From NCBI RefSeq assembly GCF_030407765.1, contig NZ_JASDCU010000002.1, positions 248,001-312,000 of the forward strand: a stretch of DNA of 64,000 bases, read 5' to 3'. Every line of letters begins with the position of its first letter. Position 1 is the first letter of the stretch. Below, piece after piece: positions 35,916 through 45,860 of this stretch. Both the position numbers and the translations under genes were made by a program. This DNA is from Microbacterium sp. APC 3901. GTDB lineage: Bacteria; Actinomycetota; Actinomycetes; Actinomycetales; Microbacteriaceae. A model generated the notes under the pieces. It was not told the origin of the DNA. It searched no databases and saw only the letters and a program-made list of their open reading frames with translations.

Positions 35916-36459
35916 TCACACACTCAGTCGGTAGCCGCGCTCGTCTCCGTGGTGGGTGAAACCGGCTCTTGCAAGGATCGGAGCCGACGTCGCCGTGCGA
36001 CCTTTCACGAGCGCGGTCGTGGCTCCGAGTGCGGCGCTCACTCTCAGCCGTTCGGCGAGGACGGCGCGATAGGCGCCTCTCCCCCGCGCGTGCTCGAGCG
36101 TGGCCGCGCCCCACAGCCGGGCGAACCCGTCGGCGATCGTGCAGCCACCCGTGCTCACCGCCTCGCCGTCCTCGTCGAATCGCGCGAGCACGCGGAAGTT
36201 CGTTCCGGCGTCGAGATTCGATGTGATCTCATCGAACTCGACGCGAAGCCCTTCTTCGTCGAGTGGCTGCTGCTGCCAGACGGGCACGTTGATCTGGTCG
36301 ACCTCGCGAACCTGGTCGAGCGTCCGCACGACCTCTGCGCTGACGCCGAGGGGGACGTCGACGATCGATTCCTCGATCGGGCGAGCGAACACGGCGACCG
36401 TGCGGAAACCAGACCCACGCCGCCGACGCGCGCAGGATCTCATCGATCGAGTGGGTCAT
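35916..36459 (-). pseudogene. GNAT acetyltransferase gene with internal deletion and frameshift
   Basis: From ATG 36459 (GAGGTAGAGCG upstream) the first frame reads MTHSIDEILRASAAWVWFP, a good-looking N-terminus. The frame is then lost, and coding resumes about 60 nt in, in another frame, with FRTVAVFARPIEESIVDVP and a complete C-terminal GNAT half (FARLWGAATLEHARGRGAYR, acetyl-CoA loop; ALVKGRTATSAPILARAGF). Relatives as I recall them are roughly 90 residues longer in between. The only full-length frame, from 36443, begins with an unnatural Arg-rich stretch. Likely inactive. Confidence 0.6.
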
Positions 36460-36488
36460 CGCTCTACCTCGCTGTTCACGGCGCTGCC

Positions 36489-39400
36489 TCAGCTCGCCGC
36501 ACCGACCAGCCGTGCGAAGGCGCTCATGCGAGCGACTCCCTCGGGCGTGCGGGGCAGGTCGTCGAGCAGGGCCGGTGAGTGGATGAGGTACGCCGCGACC
36601 TGCGCTCTCGAGATCGCCACGTTCAGTCGGTTCTGCAGCAGCAGGAACTCCGGACCCCGGGGGGCATCGCGTCCGCTGGATGCCGCGAGGGACGTGATGG
36701 ACACCACCGCCTCCTTGCCCTGGAAGTTGTCGACCGTGCCGACCGGGACGTCGGGGAAGCCCGCCGCGACGAGCGCGTCGTGCACGGTCTGACGCTGTGC
36801 GTTGTAGGGCGCGACCACGATGATGTCCGTCTGCGCGAGCGGACGGACCGTGGCGTCGGCATCGTTGTCTGTGAAGGCTCGCCCGACGAGGTCGCGCACG
36901 AGTGCCACCACCGCGTCGGCCTCCTCCGGCGACTGCGTGGCATTGCCGCGGTGGCGGAGCGGGACGATGTGCAGACCGGGATCGATGCCCTCGAGCGCAC
37001 GCCGCTCGGTGCCCGGAGCCGACGCGAGCTGCCCGGCGTACGCGAGCTTCGACACCGGCGCGGCGAGGCGGGGATGCATACGCCATGAGCGTGCCAGGAA
37101 GTAGCCGTAGTCGGGTCGCACCACCGCATCTCCGTCCATCACCCAGCCGAGCGCCGACGTGTCGACGGGCTCGGGGTGCGCACCCTGGCTGACCTGGGGA
37201 AGCTGCTGAGGGTCTCCGAGCAGCAGCAGTCGCCGGGCACCCGCCGCGACGGCGATCGTGGAGGCGAGGGAGAACTGCCCCGCCTCATCGACCACGAGCA
37301 GGTCGAGCCCTGCCCGCTCCACCCGAGCGGTGTTGCTGAAGTCCCAGGCCGTGCCGCCCACCACGGCACCGTGCTCGGCATGCTCGCCGAGGAACGCGGC
37401 CACACCGTTCTTGGGGATCACCGTGTACGACGGGTCTGTCGACGGGTCTTTCGGTGCTTTGGCGACCTGCGCCGCGGGAACGCCGTCGGCCACCACGCGT
37501 TCGAGCAGATTCTCGATGATCGCGTGCGACTGCGCGACGACACCGATCGTGAAGCCGTGCTCCCTCACGAGCCGGGCGATCACCTGCGAGCCCGTGTAGG
37601 TCTTCCCCGTGCCCGGAGGACCCTGCACGGCGAGGTAACTGCGGTCGAGATCGAGGATCGCGCGCACGATCGCATCGATCGTGTCATCGCCGCTCTCCGG
37701 CAGCAGGCTGCCCGAGAGCGTGCGCGGGGGGATCCGGCGCAGGATGTCGGTGGCCGCATCGGAAGGGAACCCGGGCGCTGCCGCGTGGACGGTGTCGGCC
37801 CATTCGTCGATCGCTCCCTGCAGCGAGACGACGCGTGGCGGCGCGGCCGGAGTGAGAGCGAGAGGCAGCTCATCCCAGGTCTGCCCTTGGATCGCCGTCT
37901 CGGTGATCAGATAGCCGTCGTCGAGCACCGCGGCGACTGTGACCGTGTGCGGGACGTGCACCGCGCGTGACGGAGCCTCGGTGTCGAAAGGCGCAGGCAC
38001 CGGGTAGAGGGCGAACGGCTGGGATCCGGCACCGAGGGTCGTTCCCGGCGACACCTCGCCGCGGATCTCGATGTCACGCGACATCACACGGCGCCCCTCA
38101 CCGACGCTCCAGTCTCGCTGCACGGTCGACGACGTGCGGTCGATTCGTACGACATCGCGAGTGCCGTCCCACATCGTGACGGGCTCGCGCAGCCGCTGGA
38201 AGTGCGAGACCCAGAAGCTCTTGGCCTCTCGGGGGAAGTAGTCGATCGCTGCCGCCGCGATGCGATGCACCTGCCCGTCGCCACCCGCCTCGACGGCTCG
38301 TTCCGCGTCGGCGAGGAGCGCGACCGACCGGGGCGACGGCTCGTAGATGACCTCATCGGCCTCATCGGGCGGGGCGGGGTTCACACCCTCCTTGCGGGCG
38401 ATGTCGATCAGCCAGTTGCGAAGGCGCCGCGTCGACACGCAGTCGTAGCGGTTGTAGTCGGCGAGATCGGCGAACACAGCGTCCGCCTCCTCCTGCTCCC
38501 CTGCCGCCGCAAGCTCGCGGGCCGCCACGTACTGGACGATCGAGTCATCGCCCTTCTGCACGTCGCTCGTGCGCACATCTTCGCCCATGTAGAGCGGCTC
38601 GAGCTTCTTGATCGAGTACGACCTCGTGCCTACCCTCACGGTGCGCAGCACCAGCGGATACAGGTCGACGAACACGCCCTCGCGCAGCAGCCGATCGATC
38701 TCGCCTTCGCGCACGCCGTGCCTCGCGGCCATGGCAACCAGGTGGGAGGTCTCGTACGGGGCGTAGTGATAGATGTGCATGCCGGGGTGCGCGGCTCTGC
38801 GCACCTTCACGAAGTCGAGGAAGCGCTCGAACGCCTCTCGCTCAGCCGCGAAGTCGTGGGCCCAGAGCGCCGTGTACTGGTCGGTGTTGTCGACCCAACC
38901 GAAGAGATAGTCAATCCCCCAATGACCTTCGCCGTCAGGCGCCGGCTCGGTGTAGAGAGGGTCGCCCTCGAAGTCGAAGAAGATGTCACCATGGCTCGGC
39001 ACGGGGAGGGTGTGGATCGCCGCGGCGTAGTGCACGTCGTATGTCGGCTCCCCCTCGGCATCCGCGCGGATCTGCAGCCTCGCCTGCGCCCGCAGCGTCT
39101 CGAACGTGTCGGTGTTCATGCCGTCAGGCGGCGTGACGGCATCGGCCAGGGCGTCGATGGTCTCGATCCCGGCCGCGCGCAGCCGCGCTCGTTGCACAGG
39201 CCGCATGCGCGCGACCATGAGCAGATCGCGATGCGCGATCACCTGATCCTCGCACGTCGCGCATCGCCCGCAGGCCACGACTTCGAGGTCGCCGCGATCA
39301 TCGCCCCACGCCAGCGCGGCACCGGCAGAGCCCTGGTCGACTCGACGATCGGCGATGAGCGCGCGCAGGCGCGCTCGACGCACGTGGAACAGCGGAAGGA

Positions 39401-39959
39401 GGTCGTCGACGCGGTGGGTGCTCAGCGTTCCGTCGCCGAGGATGAGATCGACCTCGTCGGATCGGGGAATCCCCAGCCGATCGAGCTGATCGACATATGC
39501 CGCCAGCTGCATGAGCGCGGTGACCCGCGCCTTGCGGGCGAGCTTGGAGTCCTGCACCCGCCAGCGACCGTCGTCGTCGCGCTTCAGGAAGTCGGCGAAC
39601 CCGACGAACTCGGGTGTCGCGAAGGCAGCCTGGAAGACGACCACGGCGTCGGAGCCGAGTGCCCGCACCGTCTCGTCGACCGCCGCCGCGAGGGCCTCGG
39701 CGTCGACAGACGAGACCTTCTCGACGAGATGCACCCGATCGGAGCCGAGATCGTCGAGGTACCGCGCCAGCACGTTCTGTTCGTGCACGTCTCCGAGCAA
39801 AGCGGCCCTGGCGAGAGTCGCGTCCTCAGGCTCCTCGACGGCCGGAACACGGCCCAGCTTCGCATCGATCGCTCGACACCAGGCGAACTCGCATTCGGCG
39901 GCCGCCTTGAGGTCGCTCGCGCTCCAGATGACGCGCTGCGCCTGAGTGTCGATCCGCAC
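36489..39959 (-). CDS. TM0106-type RecB-like nuclease fused to RNase H-like exonuclease and UPF1-like helicase
   Basis: A 1156-residue protein with three parts. (1) A RecB-like nuclease (~1-260): WRVQDSKLARKA gives the D-x-K motif, and cysteines at WCRAI and CGRCATC could hold an Fe-S staple as in AddB/Dna2. (2) A YprB-type RNase H-fold exonuclease (~330-530): FFDFEGDP, HIYHYAPYE, YNRYDCVST. (3) A C-terminal SF1B helicase: QGPPGTGKTYTGSQV Walker A, VVDEAGQFSLAS, GDPQQLPQVSQG, VDNFQGKE, NVAISRAQ. Probably DNA or RNA repair; an anti-phage role is possible but not shown. Confidence 0.9.
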   Translation of the reverse strand: MRIDTQAQRVIWSASDLKAAAECEFAWCRAIDAKLGRVPAVEEPEDATLARAALLGDVHEQNVLARYLDDLGSDRVHLVEKVSSVDAEALAAAVDETVRALGSDAVVVFQAAFATPEFVGFADFLKRDDDGRWRVQDSKLARKARVTALMQLAAYVDQLDRLGIPRSDEVDLILGDGTLSTHRVDDLLPLFHVRRARLRALIADRRVDQGSAGAALAWGDDRGDLEVVACGRCATCEDQVIAHRDLLMVARMRPVQRARLRAAGIETIDALADAVTPPDGMNTDTFETLRAQARLQIRADAEGEPTYDVHYAAAIHTLPVPSHGDIFFDFEGDPLYTEPAPDGEGHWGIDYLFGWVDNTDQYTALWAHDFAAEREAFERFLDFVKVRRAAHPGMHIYHYAPYETSHLVAMAARHGVREGEIDRLLREGVFVDLYPLVLRTVRVGTRSYSIKKLEPLYMGEDVRTSDVQKGDDSIVQYVAARELAAAGEQEEADAVFADLADYNRYDCVSTRRLRNWLIDIARKEGVNPAPPDEADEVIYEPSPRSVALLADAERAVEAGGDGQVHRIAAAAIDYFPREAKSFWVSHFQRLREPVTMWDGTRDVVRIDRTSSTVQRDWSVGEGRRVMSRDIEIRGEVSPGTTLGAGSQPFALYPVPAPFDTEAPSRAVHVPHTVTVAAVLDDGYLITETAIQGQTWDELPLALTPAAPPRVVSLQGAIDEWADTVHAAAPGFPSDAATDILRRIPPRTLSGSLLPESGDDTIDAIVRAILDLDRSYLAVQGPPGTGKTYTGSQVIARLVREHGFTIGVVAQSHAIIENLLERVVADGVPAAQVAKAPKDPSTDPSYTVIPKNGVAAFLGEHAEHGAVVGGTAWDFSNTARVERAGLDLLVVDEAGQFSLASTIAVAAGARRLLLLGDPQQLPQVSQGAHPEPVDTSALGWVMDGDAVVRPDYGYFLARSWRMHPRLAAPVSKLAYAGQLASAPGTERRALEGIDPGLHIVPLRHRGNATQSPEEADAVVALVRDLVGRAFTDNDADATVRPLAQTDIIVVAPYNAQRQTVHDALVAAGFPDVPVGTVDNFQGKEAVVSITSLAASSGRDAPRGPEFLLLQNRLNVAISRAQVAAYLIHSPALLDDLPRTPEGVARMSAFARLVGAAS

Positions 39960-40030
39960 GATTCTCCCGTTCCCTCGGATGCTTCGACACTAGCCGCGGC
40001 ATCCGACACGGGATCACGAGGCGACGCGTG

Positions 40031-40849
40031 TCAGCGCCACCAGGTGTCTTCGGGCGTCACCGGGAGGTTGCGCTTGTGCTGCGTCGCGAGGTAACGCGAT
40101 TCGATGCGACCCGCGACGTCGGGGTCGACCTCGCGCCCTTCGAGGAAGTCGTCGATCTGCTCATACGTGAGGCCCAGCTCGTCTTCGTCGGCCCGACCGG
40201 GCTGACCGTCGAGCAGGTCGGCCGTCGGCACCTTGAAGGCGAGACGATCCGGCGCTCCGAGCAGGAGCAGGAGAGACCGACCCTGACGCTTGCTGAGACC
40301 GGAGAGGGGGAGGATGTCGGCCGCGCCGTCGCCGAACTTCGTGTAGAAGCCCGTGACCGCCTCCGCCGCGTGGTCGGTGCCGACGACGAGGAGACCGTCG
40401 TGACCGGCGAGCGCGTACTGCGTCACCATGCGCACGCGCGCCTTGATGTTGCCGCGGTTGAAGTCGCTGATGTCGCTCGTGACGGCGAACTCGATGTCCT
40501 CTTCGACACCGTCGACGCCGTTCTGGATGTTCACCTCGACCGAGGAGTCCGGTGCGATGAACTCGAGCGCAGCCTCGGCATCCGCGGCATCCTTCTGCAC
40601 CCGATACGGCAGGCGCACGGCGAGGAACTTCGCTTCTCCGCCCTCCGCGCGGACACGCTCGACCGCGAGCTGCGCCAGTCGTCCGGCGAGTGTCGAGTCC
40701 TGACCGCCAGAGATCCCGAGCACGAAACCCTTCGCTCCGGTGGTGCGCAGGTAGTCGACGAGGAAGCCGACGCGGCCCTCCACCTCGGCTGCCGGATCGA
40801 TCTCCGGCTTCACGCCGAGTGCTTCCGAGATCTGCTGCTGCAAGGTCAT
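40031..40849 (-). CDS. nadE: Ammonia-dependent NAD(+) synthetase
   Basis: A 272-residue NadE: PP-loop ATP motif SGGQDS (residues 47-52), [22 protein letters not shown] (NaAD/Mg2+ region), and the C-terminal VTPEDTWWR. It amidates nicotinic acid adenine dinucleotide to NAD+. It lacks a glutaminase domain, so it uses free ammonia. Upstream of the helicase gene on the same strand, 71 nt apart. Confidence 0.96.
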   Translation of the reverse strand: MTLQQQISEALGVKPEIDPAAEVEGRVGFLVDYLRTTGAKGFVLGISGGQDSTLAGRLAQLAVERVRAEGGEAKFLAVRLPYRVQKDAADAEAALEFIAPDSSVEVNIQNGVDGVEEDIEFAVTSDISDFNRGNIKARVRMVTQYALAGHDGLLVVGTDHAAEAVTGFYTKFGDGAADILPLSGLSKRQGRSLLLLLGAPDRLAFKVPTADLLDGQPGRADEDELGLTYEQIDDFLEGREVDPDVAGRIESRYLATQHKRNLPVTPEDTWWR

Positions 40850-40961
40850 GTGTTCCTCCGGTCTGCCCGACCCCAGTATCCTCCCCCAGTGTTACATCGA
40901 GATGACATCGGCCGCGTGCGCGGGACTTCGCGACGACCGGCCGACCTGGCAGGATGGCGGA

Positions 40962-41519
40962 GTGAAACTTCTCGTCGCAGCCATGGCCTCCGAACTCGCA
41001 GCGTTCCCAGAGGAGCTCGAGGGATTCGACCAGCTCGTCACCGGCGAGGGCAAGATGCAGGCCGTGTACGGCCTCACCCGCGCGCTCGATGCCAAGGAGT
41101 ACACCGAGGTGGTCGTCGTCGGTACCGCCGGAGGCATCGACCCTGACCTCGAAGCGACGGTGCACGAGATCGGCAGTGCGCTGCAGCACGATGTGTTCGA
41201 CCTCGACGGTGTCGCAGGTCAGCACGTGTCACTGCCCGCGCGGGTGTCGACCGGCCGCGAGGGCGTGCTGATCGCGACCGGCGACAGCTTCGTCGGCGAT
41301 GCCGGCATCACTGCCGTCATCCGCCCTTCCGGCGCGGGTCTGGTCGACATGGAGACCTATGCGTACATCTGGGTCGCCGAGCAGTTCGGAGTGCCGATCC
41401 GTGCGTTCCGTGCGATCTCCGACCGAGCTGAGGACGGCGCGCTCCTCGACTTCCGCGAGGCGATCGCGCGGTGCAGCGTTCAGCTGCGTGACGTGATCCG
41501 CCGGGAGTACGGCGTCTGA
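40962..41519 (+). CDS. Phosphorylase-superfamily nucleosidase (MTA/SAH nucleosidase-like)
   Basis: A 185-residue protein, short for the family. It has MKLLVAAMASELAAF (PNP/UDP start), VVVVGTAGGIDPDL, IATGDSFV and the ribose-binding VDMETYAYIWVAEQFGVP, followed by FRAISDRAEDG with the catalytic Asp. It probably cleaves 5'-methylthioadenosine, S-adenosylhomocysteine or a related nucleoside. GTG start at 40962. Substrate uncertain. Confidence 0.8.
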   Translation: MKLLVAAMASELAAFPEELEGFDQLVTGEGKMQAVYGLTRALDAKEYTEVVVVGTAGGIDPDLEATVHEIGSALQHDVFDLDGVAGQHVSLPARVSTGREGVLIATGDSFVGDAGITAVIRPSGAGLVDMETYAYIWVAEQFGVPIRAFRAISDRAEDGALLDFREAIARCSVQLRDVIRREYGV

Positions 41520-41571
41520 CCAACGGGCGTCCGCTGAACTCCGCTCTCTCCGGTGAGGGGCGCGCCGAGTC

Positions 41572-44568
41572 TCAGCGCGTCTCGATCACGCTCGGGCCGC
41601 TCGACGTCGCACGCACACGGAGTTGCGCGGGGATCTGCTCCTGCATCGCCTCGACATGGCTGATGACGCCGACGGTGCGACCGCCTTGGCGCAGTTCGTC
41701 GAGCGTGCGCATCGCGACATCGAGCGTGTCGCCGTCGAGCGAGCCGAACCCTTCATCGATGAACAGGGTGTCGAGACGGATGCCGCCGGCTCGTGCGGTG
41801 ACCACTTCGGCGAGTCCGAGAGCGAGTGCGAGGGAGCTCAGGAAGGTCTCGCCTCCCGACAGCGACTGCGCGGGGCGGGTCTGGCCTGTGAACGCGTCGA
41901 ACACGACGATGCCGAGCCCTGATGCAGCCCCGCGGGCGGCGAGCGCATCCGAGTGGCGCAGCTGATAGCGCCCGGTCGACATGTCACTGAGTCTGCGGTT
42001 CGCCGCGTCGACGATCTCTTCGAGTTCGGCGGCGAGGACGAATGTCTCGAGCGTCATCTTGCGGGCGTTCGCCCCGCGCCCGGCGATGGTGTCGGCAAGT
42101 CCTCGCAGCACCTCGTAATCGGCCGCCTCGTCTGCGATGCGGGCGTGCTCGGATGCCGCGGCGTCGATGACCGCACCGAGCTGCTCCGACACGCCCGCCG
42201 CCCGTCCCGCCTCGTCGACCGCGGCCGACCAACGCTGCCGCGCGGCGAGGGACACCTGCTCGGCAGGACCGAGGTCGATCGTCTCCTCCGGGAGCGTGCG
42301 GAGCTCGAGGTCGAGAAGGATCGCGCGCTCCTTCTCTCGCTGCACGGAGTGCTGGCTGACGCGGCTCTCGAGAGCCGCCTGCGCGGCGGCGGTGCGGAGT
42401 GCCAGCTCGACCGCAGCGACGCCGTCGAACTCCGATGCGTCCAGCGCCGCGTCCTGTTCGGCCGTCGCAACAGTCTCCGCCTCGGCCCTGCGCGTCCGTT
42501 CAGCGACAGCCTCGACGAGCGCGAGAGCGGCCTGGACCTCTACGCGCATCACCGTGAGCCTCTCGGCCACGGACTCGTAGGATCCTCTCGCCTCGGCGAT
42601 CGCCTCCCGCGTGTCGGCGACGCGTTGCGCCACGAGCGAGTGCGCTTCGTGCGCCGCAGCCAGCGCCGCGGAATCACGTTCGCGGTCGCCGTCGAGACGG
42701 CGGATGCGCTCGAGTAGTTCCTCACGCTGCTGCTCCAGCGCGATCTGCTGCTCGTATGCAGCCGCGCTCTGTGCGTGTGCCGCTGTCGCTGCGTCGAGCT
42801 CTGCGCTGGCCTCGTCTGCGTCTCGGCCGTCTGCGCGGGTGGTCGCCGCGGCCAGGTCGGCACGCAGTGCCGATGTCAGCGCCGCCGCATCTCGCTCGCG
42901 CTGCGCGATGGCGTCCCGCGCGGCTTCGGCCTCGTCGACGTCGTCCGCAGAGACGGGATCGGCATGCACGGCGGGAGCCGGGTGCTCGTGCGACCCGCAT
43001 ACCGGGCACGCCTCGCCCTCATGCAGCGACGTCGCCAACTCCCCCGCGAATCCGTCGAGTCGACGCTGCCTGAGTTCGGCGAGCGCGGTCTGGGCAGCAG
43101 CGAGCGCCGCACTCGCGTCAGCGAGCTCCCGCTCGGCGTCGGCATGGGAGGCTCGAAGGCGGACTGCCTCGAGCGCTGCTGCACGCCGCACGGCAGCAGC
43201 ATCCCGAGCTGCGGCCAGGTCTCCGGCGCGATCGGCGAGTTGCCTCGCCGCGTCGCGCGCGAGTGTGAGTTCGTCGAGCTGTGCGGGGAGGGCGACACGA
43301 TCGGCCTCCGTCGCTTCGATGCGCGCGGTCGCCGCCGCGACAGCATCGGCGGCCGCTGCGAGCTCGGCATCGAGCGCTGACGCGGAGCGCTCCAGCTCCG
43401 CCGCCCGCTGCCATGCACCGATCTGCGCCGTGCGGTCGGCAGCCCATACCGCGAGATCGTCCGCGACGATGTCGTGCGCCTCCCAGGCCGCCCTTGCTCG
43501 CTCCTCGGCCGCGACGGCCGCCTCGAACGCCGCCGCCGCCGTCACCGCGGTCGCGATCGGGCTACGCAGCAGCTCCGCGGCTCTGGCGTCCTGCAGCTCG
43601 CTGCGCGCGGCGGCGATGTGCGGCTCGTCGGCCTCGAGGCGTGCGAGCGCTACTCGGGCCCGATCCCGCTCGACCTGCGCCCGCTGCTCCTCCCGCGCGA
43701 TCGCGAGCGCGGCGTCTGCGGCATCCGACTGCTTCTCCGCCTCGAGGCGCTCGGCCGCTCGACGGTCCGCGCGGTAATCGGCGCGAGCCTTCGCACGGCG
43801 CAGACCGTCGAGGCGCTCCTCGGTGGTCGCCGCGACAGACTCCGTCTCGGCGTCCCCCCTGTCTTCCTCCTGCGCCTCGCTGTCGTGGCCGAGGTCGGCG
43901 TTACTGACGAGCCGCTCGCCTTCGTCGAGGCGGGCAGACACCGTTGCGAGGCGTGCCCCGAGAGCCTGTTCGGCCGCCTTGCGGCGTTCATCGAACCGCG
44001 CCTGCACGTCTTCGAACCGTTCCGTGCCGAACAGCCGCCGCAGCAGCGACTGTCTCTCTTTGCTACCCGCCAGCAGGAACTCCGAGAATCGATTCTGCGC
44101 GAGCAGGATGACCTGCAGGAACTGCTCGCGACTGAGCTGCAGGATCTCGTCGAGCTCGTAGGCGGCCTCGCGCTCCTTCGCGGCGAGACCGATCCATTCG
44201 CCGCCGACCATCGTGTGGAGCTGCACCGCTGCGGGTTGCACCGTCAGGCCCCCGCCGCGCTTCTTGGGGCGCTCGTACTCAGGCGAACGCCTGACACGGT
44301 ATCGACCTGCCGGAGTGCTGAACTCCACCACGACCTCGGTGACGTCGTCGGGCTCGCAGTGATCGCTGCGAAGCCGCTTCTCGCCGCCCTCGTACCGCGG
44401 GACCCCGCCGTAGAGCCCGAAGCAGACGGCGTCGAGGATGCTGGACTTGCCGGCACCTGTGCGCCCGGCGATCAGGAAGATCCCGTCGTCGGCGAACGCA
44501 TCGAAGTCGACGGTCTGCCGCTCGCGGAACGGACCGAATCCTTCGACCTCCAGTCGGTGCAGCTGCAT
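41572..44568 (-). CDS. sbcC: Exonuclease subunit SbcC (SMC-like ATPase)
   Basis: A 998-residue Rad50/SbcC protein: Walker A GRTGAGKS (35-42), long Ala/Arg/Glu coiled coils, a zinc-hook CPVCG near the middle, signature SLSGGETFLSSLALALGLAE, and Walker B LFIDEGFGSLD. With SbcD it forms the MR-like complex that cuts DNA hairpins and ends. It follows sbcD after 93 nt; the frame is the same as sbcD, with only the TGA between. Confidence 0.95.
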   Translation of the reverse strand: MQLHRLEVEGFGPFRERQTVDFDAFADDGIFLIAGRTGAGKSSILDAVCFGLYGGVPRYEGGEKRLRSDHCEPDDVTEVVVEFSTPAGRYRVRRSPEYERPKKRGGGLTVQPAAVQLHTMVGGEWIGLAAKEREAAYELDEILQLSREQFLQVILLAQNRFSEFLLAGSKERQSLLRRLFGTERFEDVQARFDERRKAAEQALGARLATVSARLDEGERLVSNADLGHDSEAQEEDRGDAETESVAATTEERLDGLRRAKARADYRADRRAAERLEAEKQSDAADAALAIAREEQRAQVERDRARVALARLEADEPHIAAARSELQDARAAELLRSPIATAVTAAAAFEAAVAAEERARAAWEAHDIVADDLAVWAADRTAQIGAWQRAAELERSASALDAELAAAADAVAAATARIEATEADRVALPAQLDELTLARDAARQLADRAGDLAAARDAAAVRRAAALEAVRLRASHADAERELADASAALAAAQTALAELRQRRLDGFAGELATSLHEGEACPVCGSHEHPAPAVHADPVSADDVDEAEAARDAIAQRERDAAALTSALRADLAAATTRADGRDADEASAELDAATAAHAQSAAAYEQQIALEQQREELLERIRRLDGDRERDSAALAAAHEAHSLVAQRVADTREAIAEARGSYESVAERLTVMRVEVQAALALVEAVAERTRRAEAETVATAEQDAALDASEFDGVAAVELALRTAAAQAALESRVSQHSVQREKERAILLDLELRTLPEETIDLGPAEQVSLAARQRWSAAVDEAGRAAGVSEQLGAVIDAAASEHARIADEAADYEVLRGLADTIAGRGANARKMTLETFVLAAELEEIVDAANRRLSDMSTGRYQLRHSDALAARGAASGLGIVVFDAFTGQTRPAQSLSGGETFLSSLALALGLAEVVTARAGGIRLDTLFIDEGFGSLDGDTLDVAMRTLDELRQGGRTVGVISHVEAMQEQIPAQLRVRATSSGPSVIETR

Positions 44569-44615
44569 CAGAGCACCTTCTTCACTCTCGGAGCATGATC
44601 GCGGTGACGCATCGC

Positions 44616-44661
44616 CGGACTGGATCGGGTCGCCACCGGACTGTATCGAGTCTCCACCGGA
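44616..44661. repeat. 21-nt tandem repeat between sbcD and sbcC
   Basis: About 2.3 copies of a 21-nt unit (period set by CCGGA at 44616, 44637 and 44657), directly between the sbcD stop and sbcC. In the frame shared by both genes the repeat reads as a heptapeptide S-G-G-D-S/P-I-Q. It is therefore untranslated unless the sbcD TGA is read through. Confidence 0.6.
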
Positions 44662-45822
44662 TCAGATGAGGGCTTCGGCGCGGACGCGGTCGTCGAGGAC
44701 CTCGCGGATGAGCTCGCCCTCTCGCTCGGTCGCACCATGGCCTGCGCGGACGTGCTCGAGGAAGGCCTCGATGCGCTCGGGATCGCTGACGGCACCGCGC
44801 AGCCGATCGACATAGGAGCGCTCGCCCTCCGCGGATGTCTCAGCCGGCTGGTGCTGCACCATCGCACAGTGCGGATACCGCTCGCGGAGGCGACGCATCG
44901 GCTCGGTCTGGGCGAGCGCGTCGGTGTACACCGCGCAGACCCAGTCGTCGGCGTGCGCCGCGATGTTCTCGGAAGACAGGATCTCGTCGAGGGTACCCGT
45001 GAGGGTCACCAGGCGACGCGGGACGGGCAGATCGAGCCACTCGACCGCGGACAGGCCTGTGGCATCGAGGTCGACCAGCCACGAGCCGCGCGGCTTGCTC
45101 TGCTCGCCGAAGCTGTAGTGGAGTGGAGCACCCGAATAGCGCACGCGCTCGCTGATCTGCTGGCGCCCGTGGATGTGCCCGAGGGCGACATAGTCCGGGC
45201 CGTCGAAGACAGAGAGCGGAACGACGTCGAGACCCCCCTGTCGCACCTCGCGCTCGAGCCCGACCGTGGCGTCGACGCCCGCGGAGAAGCAGTGCGCGAT
45301 CGCGACGGATCGCCCCGGGTTCGCCTGCATACCCACGCGGACGAGATCCATCGCATGCGCGAGCGTCTGCGCCTGCGTGCGCAGATCAGCTCCGATCCAG
45401 TGCTGTCTCACGATGGCCGGCTCGAGGTACGGGATGCCGTAGAAGTGCACAGGGCCATCGGCGTCGCTCAGCGTGACCGGCGTGCCGATCGCGAGAGGAT
45501 CGGTCAGCACGTGGATGCCGTCGCGGAGCAGCCGCGCCTGGAAGCCGAGACGAGCGGCGGAGTCGTGGTTGCCGCTCGTGACGATCACGCGGGCGCCCGT
45601 CTCATGCAGCGCGACGAGCACGTCGCCGAGGAGCGTGTATGCGGGGCCGGCCGGCGTCGCCGAATCGAAGACGTCACCCGCGACGATGACGACGTCGACC
45701 GCATTCTCCCGAACCTGCACCGTGAGCGCTCCGAGCACCTCGGCCAGCGCGTCCATGGTCGAGTTGCCATGGAAGGAGCGGCCGATGTGCCAGTCGGAGG
45801 TGTGCAGGATTCGCATACTCAC
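44662..45822 (-). CDS. sbcD: Exonuclease subunit SbcD (Mre11-like nuclease)
   Basis: A 386-residue metallophosphoesterase: TSDWHIGRSFHG (motif I), VIVAGDVFDSATP (motif II), TSGNHDSAARL (motif III), and ALGHIHGRQ near residue 215. It is the nuclease partner of SbcC. The start could also be the second Met (45816). First gene of the sbcDC operon. Confidence 0.95.
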   Translation of the reverse strand: MSMRILHTSDWHIGRSFHGNSTMDALAEVLGALTVQVRENAVDVVIVAGDVFDSATPAGPAYTLLGDVLVALHETGARVIVTSGNHDSAARLGFQARLLRDGIHVLTDPLAIGTPVTLSDADGPVHFYGIPYLEPAIVRQHWIGADLRTQAQTLAHAMDLVRVGMQANPGRSVAIAHCFSAGVDATVGLEREVRQGGLDVVPLSVFDGPDYVALGHIHGRQQISERVRYSGAPLHYSFGEQSKPRGSWLVDLDATGLSAVEWLDLPVPRRLVTLTGTLDEILSSENIAAHADDWVCAVYTDALAQTEPMRRLRERYPHCAMVQHQPAETSAEGERSYVDRLRGAVSDPERIEAFLEHVRAGHGATEREGELIREVLDDRVRAEALI

Positions 45823-45860
45823 ACGCTACGAACCCCCACCGACATTCGGCTCCAGGCGTG

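Noticed and set aside
38202..40094. 630-codon plus-strand ORF across the nuclease-helicase
   Set aside because: Antisense shadow; the minus-strand frame has complete helicase and nuclease motifs.
36489..45822. Helicase-nuclease plus SbcCD as a defence island
   Set aside because: nadE and a nucleosidase lie between them, SbcCD is housekeeping, and no toxin, restriction or phage-sensing gene is present.
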